Positions 15,950 through 25,700 of a stretch of 64,000 bases of DNA are shown one piece after another (position 1 is the stretch's first letter; every line of letters starts with the position of its first letter). The DNA is taken from positions 1,488,001 to 1,552,000 of the forward strand of contig JACKDX010000001.1 of assembly GCA_020633325.1 (NCBI GenBank), written 5' to 3'. This stretch comes from Myxococcales bacterium. Lineage in GTDB: Bacteria; Myxococcota_A; Polyangia; Polyangiales; GCA-016699535. A program made the translations under genes and the position numbers. The notes beneath the pieces were generated by a model. It searched no databases, was not told the origin of the DNA, and worked only from the letters and a program-made list of their open reading frames with translations.

Positions 15950-16959
15950 GGCTTCTTCTCCTCATGGCCGCCGAAGGCGTAGCGCATCGCCGAAAGGATC
16001 CTATCAGCGTAGTCGGAGTTTCCACGCGAGGAGAAGCGCTCGTATAGCGCGGCCGTAAGGACCGGCGCCGGCACGCCCTGGTCGATAGCGGCTTTGATGG
16101 TCCAGCGCCCCTCGCCGGAGTCCGAGACGCGGCCAGCGAACGACTTCAGGCTGGGATCCTTCGCCAACGCGCCAGCGGTGAGGTCGAGGAGCCAGGAGCC
16201 AATGACGCTGCCGCGCCGCCATAGCTCGGTCACCTCGGCGAGATCGAACTCGTACTGGTAATGCTCGGGGACGCGCAGCGGAGTGGTCTCCGCGTCTAAC
16301 TCTCGGGCGTGCTTGCCAATGGAAGCACCACGTAGGACGTTCAGTCCTTCGGCATAGGCAGCCATGATGCCGTACTCGATTCCATTGTGGACCATCTTGA
16401 CGAAGTGACCGCCTCCCGCTGGCCCGCAGTGCAGATAGCCCTCTTCCGCAGTGCCTTTGCCGGGAGGGCGTCCGGGCGTTGATGGCGCTGAGGCAGAGCC
16501 CGGGCCGAGGGAGGCGAAGATGGGGCCGAGGTGGCGCACCGCCTCGGGCTCACCGCCGATCATCTGGCAGTAGCCGCGTTCGAATCCCCAGACGCCGCCA
16601 CTCGTGCCCACGTCGACGTAGTGGATACCCTTCGGCGCGAGCTCCTTCGCCCTGCGGATGTCGTCGATGTAGTAGGAGTTTCCGCCGTCAATGAGGAGGT
16701 CCCCGCTCTCGAGTAGCGGCGCGAGGTCGGCGATGGCCTGATCTACGACACCGGCCGGAACCATCATCCACACGGCGCGAGGCTTCTTGAGCTTCTTCAC
16801 CAGGTCGGCGAGCGACGATGCGCCTACTGCGTTTTCTTGAGCGAGCACGTCGATGGCGCTGGGTGACACGTCGAAGACCACACACTCGTGTCCGGCGCCG
16901 ATGAGCCGCCGGACCATGTTGGCGCCCATGCGCCCGAGTCCAATCATTCCGATTTGCAT
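15946..16959 (-). CDS. gnd: 6-phosphogluconate dehydrogenase, decarboxylating (short type)
   Basis: 337 residues, which fits the short GndA/YqeC-like class and not the 470-residue E. coli type. GMIGLGRMGANMVRRL is the coenzyme loop. DGGNSYY, DVGTSGGVWG and GPAGGGHFVKMVHNGIEYG line the active site with the catalytic Lys/His. The enzyme converts 6-phosphogluconate to ribulose-5-P with CO2 release. The insertion GPGSASAPSTPGRPPGKGTA near residue 155 is longer than usual and lies in a loop. It is 22 bases downstream of pgi and overlaps zwf. Confidence 0.9.
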   Translation of the reverse strand: MQIGMIGLGRMGANMVRRLIGAGHECVVFDVSPSAIDVLAQENAVGASSLADLVKKLKKPRAVWMMVPAGVVDQAIADLAPLLESGDLLIDGGNSYYIDDIRRAKELAPKGIHYVDVGTSGGVWGFERGYCQMIGGEPEAVRHLGPIFASLGPGSASAPSTPGRPPGKGTAEEGYLHCGPAGGGHFVKMVHNGIEYGIMAAYAEGLNVLRGASIGKHARELDAETTPLRVPEHYQYEFDLAEVTELWRRGSVIGSWLLDLTAGALAKDPSLKSFAGRVSDSGEGRWTIKAAIDQGVPAPVLTAALYERFSSRGNSDYADRILSAMRYAFGGHEEKKP

Positions 16960-16981
16960 GATGTTCCTCCTCAGGCGCCGC

Positions 16982-18622
16982 TTAACGACGCGACTGCTTC
17001 ATTCTGCGATAGCGGCGGATAAGCGCGTTCGTCGACCCGTCGTGCCTCAGCGCAGGTTCCTCGGGACTTGCGAGCTCTGGCACGATTCGCTGGGCCAGCA
17101 CCTTGCCCAGTTCTACACCCCATTGGTCGAACGAGTCGATGCCCCAAATGGCGCCCTGGGTGAACACATCGTGCTCGTACAGCGCCACGAGTCTTCCCAG
17201 CGCCGCTGGCGTGAGGCGGTCGAGCAACATGACGTTGGAGGGTCGGTTTCCGTCGAACTCGCGGTGCTGGGCGAGCCATGCTGGTGTGCCGTCGGCTTGC
17301 ACCTCGGCCGCGGTCTTCCCGAAGGCAAGCGCCTCAGCCTGCGCGAAAACGTTGGCGACGAGAAGGTCGTGGTGGTTTCCGATCGGGTTCAACGTCTGGC
17401 CGAACGCGATGAAGTCCGCGGGCACCAGACGCGTCCCCTGATGTAGGAGTTGGTAGAAGGAGTGCTGGCCGTTCGTGCCCGGCTCGCCCCAGTAGATAGG
17501 TCCAGTGTCGACGTCGAGGCGGACACCATCGAGCCCGACATGCTTCCCGTTGCTCTCCATGGTCAGTTGCTGGAGGTAGGCGGGGAAGCGCTTCAGGTAT
17601 TGCTCGTAGGGCAGCACCGCCACCGTTTGGGCACCGAAGAAGTTGTTGTACCAAATCGAGAGCAGGCCCTTCAGAAGAGGCAAGTTACGCTCGAACGGGG
17701 CAGTGCGGAAATGCTCGTCCATCTCGTGGAATCCGTCCAGCATTGCCCTGAAGGCATCAGGGCCGATAGCGAGCATAGTGGAGAGGCCGATGGCCGAATC
17801 CATCGAGTAACGACCACCCACCCAGTCCCAGAATCCGAACATGTTTGCGGTATCGATGCCGAACGCGGCTACCTTTTCGGCGTTCGTGGACACGGCAACG
17901 AAGTGTCTCGACACTGCCTGCGTATCGCCGCCCATGGCAGCCAAGACCCAGTCGCGCGCCGTCTGGGCATTGGTCATGGTCTCGAGCGTCGTGAAGGTCT
18001 TGGACGAGATGATGAAGACTGTCTCAGCCGCATCGAGGTCCCAAGTCGCTTCGACGAAGTCGGTGCCGTCCACGTTGGAGACGAAGCGAAAGGTCATGGC
18101 GCGGTTGGCGTAGTGCCGCAGTGCCTCGTACGCCATGACCGGGCCGAGGTCCGAGCCACCGATACCCACGTTCACAACGTTCTTGACGCGCTTCCCGGTG
18201 TGACCCCTCCACTCGCCGCTCCGGACGCGGTTCGAAAAGTGGGTCATCTTGTTGAGCACGGCGTGCACATGCGGCACTACGTTTTCGCCGTCCACTACGA
18301 TGGAGGCGCCTAACGGTGCGCGTAGTGCGACGTGCAGCACTGCCCTGTTTTCGGTGACGTTGATCTTGTCGCCGCGGAACATGGCATCGATGCGCTCGCG
18401 CAAACCCGATTCTTCCGCGAGTTGCACGAGTAGCGCCATCGTCTCGTCGGTGACCCGGTTCTTCGAGAAGTCGAGGAAAATTCCGGCGGCTTCGGCAGTG
18501 AGGCGCTCTCCTCTTGCGGGGTCCTTCGCGAAGAGCTCGCGGAGGTGCAGCGGCGCGATCCTGACGTGGTGTTCACTGAGAGCCGCCCAGGCTCGGCGCT
18601 CCGGGAGCGCCGTATGCGTCAT
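16982..18622 (-). CDS. pgi: Glucose-6-phosphate isomerase
   Basis: 547 residues. It interconverts glucose-6-P and fructose-6-P. The signatures VVNVGIGGSDLGPVMAYEAL (about residue 145), GGRYSMDSAIGLSTM and GALYEHDVFTQGAIWGI-type text near the C-terminus are present. The PGI signature here reads GRLVALYEHDVFTQGAIWG. ATG 18622 overlaps the tal stop (ATGA), so an upstream in-frame start is not used. The product feeds zwf, and the reverse reaction recycles the fructose-6-P made by transaldolase, which explains the gene order. Confidence 0.92.
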   Translation of the reverse strand: MTHTALPERRAWAALSEHHVRIAPLHLRELFAKDPARGERLTAEAAGIFLDFSKNRVTDETMALLVQLAEESGLRERIDAMFRGDKINVTENRAVLHVALRAPLGASIVVDGENVVPHVHAVLNKMTHFSNRVRSGEWRGHTGKRVKNVVNVGIGGSDLGPVMAYEALRHYANRAMTFRFVSNVDGTDFVEATWDLDAAETVFIISSKTFTTLETMTNAQTARDWVLAAMGGDTQAVSRHFVAVSTNAEKVAAFGIDTANMFGFWDWVGGRYSMDSAIGLSTMLAIGPDAFRAMLDGFHEMDEHFRTAPFERNLPLLKGLLSIWYNNFFGAQTVAVLPYEQYLKRFPAYLQQLTMESNGKHVGLDGVRLDVDTGPIYWGEPGTNGQHSFYQLLHQGTRLVPADFIAFGQTLNPIGNHHDLLVANVFAQAEALAFGKTAAEVQADGTPAWLAQHREFDGNRPSNVMLLDRLTPAALGRLVALYEHDVFTQGAIWGIDSFDQWGVELGKVLAQRIVPELASPEEPALRHDGSTNALIRRYRRMKQSRR

Positions 18623-19704
18623 GAAGCCGCACCTGCAGCACTGGCCTTTTGTGCGATACGCGCAAGCATAGTGTTCCACGATTTCGCAAAGGCCTTCGCG
18701 CCATCGTCTTGGAGCTGCGCTGCCACCGCATCGACATCCACGCCGGCGCTGGTGAAGCGGGCAATAGCTTTCTCGGCCTCCCGGCTATCGACTGCGAGCG
18801 GCGCGCCGATCTCGCCATGCTCGGCAAAGGCGAAGAGAGTCTTTTCGGGCAACGTGTTTATGGTGTAGGGAGAGGCGAGTGCTTGCACGTAGAGGACGTC
18901 CGATGCCTCGGGATCTTTCGTCCCGGTGCTAGCCCAAAGCAGCCGCTGCGGTCGCGCGCCCGCGTTCTGTGCGCGCTGCCATCGCGCAGAAGCGTGTAGA
19001 GCACGCACCGCGGAGTAGATCCGGCCAGCCATGGCAATTCCGAGCTGGTTCTGCAGGGCACTTGGGACTTTCTGCGCCACGGCTACATCCCAACGGCTGA
19101 CGAAGACCGAGCCGACCGAACGGATGTCAGGATCGAGACCGGCCTCGATTCGCCGCTCCACACCGCGCAGCCACGCGTCGGCTGCAGCAAGGTATTGTTC
19201 GCGGGAGAAGAGCAGCGTCACGTTTACAGGCACCCCGGCAAAGGTGGCCTCCTCGATGGCAAGGAGCCCCTCTTTCGTTCCGGGGATCTTGATGTGCAGA
19301 TTAGGCCGATCGGCGCGGGCGAAGAGTTCCTTCGCGGCTTTGATCGTCGATTCAGCGTCGTGAGCAAGCAGCGGAGAGACCTCGAGCGACACCCAACCGT
19401 CCACACCGTGCGTATACTGGTGAATCGGGCGGAAGAGGTCTGCGGCGCGCGTGAGATCATCGAGGGCAAGGTCGAAAAAGAGCGCCTCGCCGTTACGGCC
19501 CGACTTCACACCGTCGCGGATGGAGTCGTCATAGGCGGTGCTGTCCTTGAGCGCGTGCTCGAAGATCGTCGGGTTCGAGGTGAGACCCGTTATCGAGTAG
19601 TCATCGATGTACCGCTTCAGGGTGCCCGAGGAGACGAGTTCCCTGGTGATGTTGTCTAACCAGAGGCTCTGTCCCATGTCGTGTAGTCGCCGCGTCGGAT
19701 TCAT
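18619..19704 (-). CDS. tal: Transaldolase
   Basis: 361 residues. It moves a dihydroxyacetone unit between sugar phosphates in the non-oxidative pentose phosphate pathway. The start MNPTRRLHDMGQSLWLDN matches the long bacterial TalB-like class of actinobacteria and myxobacteria. TGLTSNPTIFEHAL and the Schiff-base lysine region LHIKIPGTKEGL are present. It overlaps pgi by four bases. Only 40 bases separate it from the glucan synthase stop upstream, so it is probably co-transcribed. Confidence 0.92.
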   Translation of the reverse strand: MNPTRRLHDMGQSLWLDNITRELVSSGTLKRYIDDYSITGLTSNPTIFEHALKDSTAYDDSIRDGVKSGRNGEALFFDLALDDLTRAADLFRPIHQYTHGVDGWVSLEVSPLLAHDAESTIKAAKELFARADRPNLHIKIPGTKEGLLAIEEATFAGVPVNVTLLFSREQYLAAADAWLRGVERRIEAGLDPDIRSVGSVFVSRWDVAVAQKVPSALQNQLGIAMAGRIYSAVRALHASARWQRAQNAGARPQRLLWASTGTKDPEASDVLYVQALASPYTINTLPEKTLFAFAEHGEIGAPLAVDSREAEKAIARFTSAGVDVDAVAAQLQDDGAKAFAKSWNTMLARIAQKASAAGAAS

Positions 19705-19744
19705 GCGTCGTTATCCCAAAGCTCAACATCAACGTCAACCCTGT

Positions 19745-22700
19745 CTATGCCGTGCAATCGCTTCGTCGCACGATTGATGCACCTAGCCCCTGCCCAATCC
19801 CCCCCAGCCGCACCCGAACCTCATGCGAGCTCTTCCCGGATATTGAGCTAGGGTCGAGACGATTTGAATCGAGAGGGATACCGTCAAGCATGATGCTCGA
19901 AATGCCACGGCTTACTGCGTCTGGATTCTCGACTACGATGTGTACCTCCTCGACGCCCAGGCGGATCCATGCCTCGAAACCCTTCCACTCAGGAGGAATA
20001 CACGGGTCAATACAAAGTTGACCATTTTCTTTGCGAAGGCCGAGAATCGCTTCGATACCCAGACGGTAAGCCCATGCTGCGGAGCCCGTATACCAACTCC
20101 AGCCTCCGCGACCCACCCAGGATTTGTTGCTATAGACATCGCCGGCCAGAACGTAGGGCTCGGCTCGATAGCGCTCAGAATCGACGAGGCTCTGGGTGCA
20201 CAATATGGGATTGATGAGGTCGAAAATTCGCGCCGCGCCGTGGCCGTCCCCAAGCGCCGCATGGGCCCAGCCGAGCCACGTGGCCGCGTGGGTGTATTGC
20301 CCGCCGTTCTCCCGGACGCCAGGAGGGTAGGAACGGATGTAGCCAGGGTCGTGCACGGTCACGTCAAACGGGGGACGAAGCAGCAAAACGAGTCGATCCT
20401 TCTCACGCACGAGTTGTTCTTCCGCGGCGCGCATTGCGATCTTCGCTCGCTCTTCATCGCCAACCGCAGAAAGCACCGCCCACGATTGCGCAATCGAATC
20501 AATCGTGCATTCGCGCTCAGTTTTTGATCCCACAAGCGACCCATCGTCATGGAAGGCACGGACGTACCATCCCCCATCCCATGCGCTCGCCTCGATGGCG
20601 GCCCTTAGCGACTCGGCACGCACGCGCCATTCTGAGGCCTCGGCAGGGGTGGATTGGGCGCTTTCACATACGTCTGCAAAGCGGTTCATCGTGGCGCAGA
20701 GAAACCATGCCAACCAAACGCTCTCACCGTGGCCTTTCTCCCCAACCCGATTCATGCCGTCGTTCCAGTCGCCGCCTGCCATCAGCGGCAGCCCATGCGC
20801 TCCTGAGGTCAGTGCGCGATAAAGCGCCCGACGGCAGTGTTCGAGCAAGGATTTTACCTCGGGGGATTTCGGAAATTCAGCATAGCGATCATGCTCGTTG
20901 TCAGTTAGCGGTTCGCCCTTCAGGAAGGGGACGCGTTCCGATAAGATGGATTCATCGCCCGTGGCCGCGACGTAGCTGGCGGTGACATACGGAAGCCATG
21001 CCATGTCATCGGAGCATCGTGTCCGCACGCCACGCCCCGAGGGCGGGTGCCACCAATGGAGGACGTCGCCTTCCTCGAATTGATGCGCCGCGGCGTCTAG
21101 GATGTGTGCGCGTGCGCGGTCAGGCGCCGTGTGGAGCAGGGCGAGCACGTCCTGGAGCTGATCCCGGAATCCGAATGCACCGCTCGATTGATAGAAAGCC
21201 GTCCGACCGAAGATACGCGATGACACCGTTTGATAAAGAAGCCACCGATTGAGCAAGAGATCCATCGACGGCGAAGGAGTCTTTACGCGGATGCTTCCCA
21301 GCAGGTCATCCCAAAATGGGCCCAGCTCGTGCCACGCAGCATCGACTGCTTCTTTTCGTCTGAAACGGCGGGCCATGGCAATGGCCTCGGCCCGCGAAGG
21401 CGCCTGTCCCAGCACAAAATGGGTTACGACTTCGTCGTGTAACCCCTCTGCTGCGCCGAGTTCAACGTGCACTTGCAACGCTCCGCAGGAATCACCGCCG
21501 TTTTCCACGCTGCCACTCAGGCCCCAGCGCGTGAGGGCGTCCGGGAGCGCGTAGTTGCCCGAACGACCCAAAAACTCGGTCCGGTCCGTCGTGAATCCGT
21601 GCACCTCGAGTTCGGAAGCGAGGAAGGCGAAGCGCCCCGCAAACTCGGCATTCCAATCGCATGTGGCGAGCAGGCAAGCGTTGTCCCGTTCAAGCTCGGA
21701 TTCAATGTAGGCGTTTTGTTCTTCGCGCAAGGCTCCGAGCACCCACTCGGCGTAATAGGTCGCCGTGATACGACGGTGACGGGGACGCGTATTCTTCAGT
21801 CGAAGTCGGGCGACCTTGAGCGATGCATTCTGCGGCACAAAGATCGTGAGCTCCTGTTTCAGGCCGTGGCTTTCGCGCACGTAGGTGGTGTATCCGATGC
21901 CATGATGAACCCTTGTTTCGACATCGCCCCCCGCCGGCAGTGGCGTCGCCGACCATACCGCAGCGGTTTCCTCGTCTCTTAGGTAGAGAACCTCGGACGG
22001 GGTATCAAACACCGGGTCATTTCGCCAAGGCGTAAGACGATTCTCGCCGGCGTTCTCAGACCAGGTCGAGCCTAGTGAAGACTCGCTAACGATACAGCCG
22101 AACTCCGGATTTGCAAGAACGTTGCACCACGGCGCTGGCGTCGGTTGGCCTGGGTGGACGGGGATGATGTACTCCTGGCCGTCCTCGGAAAAGCCGCCGA
22201 TCCCATTGTCAAAAAGCAGAGCCGCGCGAGCGAGGCCAGGTGGCGCGATTGTTTCGCGAACCAAAGTTGGCTCGAAGCGCGGAAGTCCCGGTGGGCGATG
22301 TCTATGTCGTCCCGTTTGGTCCGCCAAAGAGCCCTTACGCGTATCGAAGACAGCTCTCGCGGTCGCCAAAAGGCGGCGAGATGCCTGGTCATCGAGTCGA
22401 TCGACAGACAGCACGTGGATGCCTCCGCGTCTGTCGAGCCAGCCGTCCACATCGAGCTGCGCCAGTGCGTTACGCAAAGTCCCCACACCGTCTGTGAGGT
22501 ACCCCGAGGGCTCTTCGTCCATGATGACGAGGTCCAACGCAACCCCGCACGAGCGGAGATATCGCTGCGCCAAGACGACGTCGTGGACGAGCTTAGCGAC
22601 GGGCTCATGGACTCGCATGACGACAATGGGGAGGTCACCTGAGATCCCTTGTCCCCAGAACGCGTTCTTGCACGGGCGAGGCGCGTCGGCATTCGGACCG

Positions 22701-25700
22701 GCTCCTGATTGTGCCCGGAACGTGGGGTCGACGAACAAGATGGCTGACAGCAGTCGTTGCACCGGGGGCAAGAGATCTGGGTCAATCCCAGCGCGCGCCA
22801 GCCTAGCGGGACTCTGCCTTTTTGCATCCTGGAAGGCCCACCGAACGGCCTGCATCGAACCGTATTGGGCGGCGAGCGCGACCGCCGTGCTCCGCGATCG
22901 GGCAACCGTGGTGACGAACGCAAAGGTGGCTGATTGATTGGGTGCGAGCGTCACATCCGCAGTGAGTGCGAGCCAAGGATCGATCACATCTCCGACGCGA
23001 CCGCGACTCGTTCTCGCATCCTCGGCGAGCCAGCGGGGCTCCCGCGCACCTCTGCAGCGCCCGAAGAAGTCGGAACGATCGGTCTGGTAGCCCCCAAACT
23101 TGACCGCGCTGCTCTCCCATACCAGGCGATGCACGAGAACCGCGCGACCCTCCTTATCGGACCGGAGGCGGCGCGTAAAGACGAGGGCATCGAGCTCGCC
23201 GACATACTCGCTCTCAATGAACATTCGCCCGAAAGCGGGATGGGTTGCCGCATCTGCTGGGTTCAGCAGTACCGGTTCGCCCGCGCTTGTCAGCGAGAGA
23301 TGCCTTGACCGATCTGACTCATTATGAAGTGTGACTCGGCGTAACTCGACGTCGTCTGTGGGTGCGACCGCAATGGCGACGTGAACCGAAATACCATGGG
23401 CGCGTTGATGGAAGTCTGCTTTGTGCGCAGCGTACGTCGTGCGTCCCTGCTCTGACGTAGCAAGCCACGTATTGCCCCGGTCTTTGTCGTGAATATAGAA
23501 CCAGACGCCGTCCCCGTCGCACGTCGAGTCGGGCTGGTAACGCGTGAGGGCAAGTCCCTGCCAGCGAAGACCGCCGCCGCCACGCGCAGTAAGGATGGTC
23601 GAGAGACGGCCGTTGCCGAACACGAATGCTTGTGGTCTTCCCTGCGCCTCAGGCGACCAAGGGGTCGAAGCGGGTAGCTGTGGTGCCGTTTCGTCATCGG
23701 CTTCGTGGTCGGTGCTCACCGCGAGCGGCCATTCGGCGGGCGTAGCAGTGGGTGCCCGCTCGTTGAGCAGCATTTCTCCCGAACTCACGAGGGGCTCTGC
23801 ATGAAAGCGCTCCACCATGATTTGTCCGTTGAGATAGTTGTTGAGCGCCATGAGCAGCATCCCCTGATGGTGCGCCATGTACGACCGCACGATCGCGTAC
23901 GACTGTGTGGTGCTCCCTAAAGGGGGTTCCGGAAGAAAATCGATCGCCTCGTAGAGCCCGTAGGTTCCTCCCATTCCCATCGAGTAGAGACGTGCGACGT
24001 TTTGGGCCACGTCTCTTGGCCGGATGGACATGGCAAGGACTGAGGCGTAGGGCGTGATGGTGAGATCGTCTTCGAGCTCGCGTTGGAAGCCAAGACCGGG
24101 AACGCCGAAGGACCGATATTGATAGGTCTGGTGTGCATCGAGCCGAGCGTATGCCGATTCGGAGATGCCCCAAGGCACGCCGTTCGCGGCCGCATAAGCC
24201 ATCTGAGCTTTGACCGCGAGCTCGGTGCTCTGCTCGATCAAGGTGCCCTTACGACTCCGCATGAGGAGCGACGGCATGAGGTACTCGAACATCGTACCCC
24301 CCCAAGAGAGGAGGGTGGGACCGCCATCCACACGGGTCATCGGCCGTCCGAGCGCATACCAATGAGACTCCGGCACGTCGCGCTTGATGATGGCGAAGTA
24401 GCTCGCCAGCCGGGCTTCGGATGCCAGAAGGTCGTAATAGTGTGGATCCGCCTTGTCCGCGGTGACGTGGTAACCGATGTGCAGGAGCTTTCTTTCGCTA
24501 TCAAAGAGCAGGCGGAAATCCATCGCGTATGCTTCGCGGTCTGCGCGATCGGCGAGACTCAACAGTTCGTCTTGCAATGCCTGTGCGTTTTTGCCGCCCT
24601 GCTCAAACGCCTCGCGCAGGCGCGCGATCGAGCTCTCCACCTCGCCAGGCAGCGGGCCCGAGCAACGCTGCTCGGACTCCCACGTCTCGAGCTCGGTAGA
24701 AAACCGCTGTGCCGCTGCCGGGACCTCGTCGAGCCGCAAATGGGTGGACAGATCGAGCGCGCGCCCAGCGGGCTCTTTGGCTAGGGACAACCATGGGACC
24801 GCGGAGTCGAGCTCGCGCCGCAACTGTTGCAGGTCTTGTTCGAGGCATTCCATCGCTGTTCGAAGCGCATGCAGATGGTCAACTTCGTGCCGATACACTC
24901 CAGTTTGCAAAAGCGTCAAGAGGACGCGGTTGAGGTCCTTCGACATTTCGTCGCACAAGGTCACAACCCTGCCGTACGCCGTGGTCATCGATGCATCTGC
25001 GCTACCGTCGACATGCTCGTGCATGCGCGCTAAGATCGCCTGAAGCGCACTTGAGGCAGCTTTGCTTTCCGGACTGGCCTTCGATGGGTCAGCACGTATC
25101 TCCAGGCTTGCCAGGCTGTCCTCGACGAGAGCAAGCGAGTCGCCAAGGCCCCGCCAAGCTTGGGCAGGGATGACAGGGCCGTATGCGGCGTCACGACAAC
25201 CTTGTTTGAGAGCCAACAGACAGCCGGCGAAGTTTCCACTGTCGACTGTGGATACGTAACGCGGCAAGAGCGGCTCTAGATTCTTCGTTTCATACCAGTT
25301 TAGCAAATGGCCGCGATAGTGGGTCAATCGAGCAATGCTGTCGAACGAGCGGCGCAAACGCAGAGCGAGCTCCCGCGGTCCCATATAACCTAAGTCATAT
25401 GCCGACAGCGTCGAAAGCAACATCAATCCGATGTTCGTCGGTGATGTGCGATGCGCGGTTTGCTCTCTGGGAGCCTCTTGGTAGTTATCGACGGGAAGCC
25501 ACTGGTCGAGCGGCCCTACAAATGTCTCGAAGAACAGCCAAGTTCTTCGCGCCAAGAGACGCATGCGGCTTTCATCCTCTCTATCGAGCGGGGCGCTCTG
25601 CAGCGGCCGTGGCATGCTAATCCAGCGCGCGATCTCCGGCGAAAGAGACCAGGCCAACAGGACCGGTGCCGCGCAAAAGAGCGCCGTCGGTCTGAGCCAC

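Noticed and set aside
17450..18313. Long frame antisense to pgi (287 codons)
   Set aside because: It lies wholly inside the well-supported isomerase gene; Arg/His/Val-rich shadow of GC-rich codons.
22122..22937. Several frames of over 150 codons inside the glucan synthase gene
   Set aside because: All are shadows of one continuous 2850-residue frame with recognisable domains from end to end.
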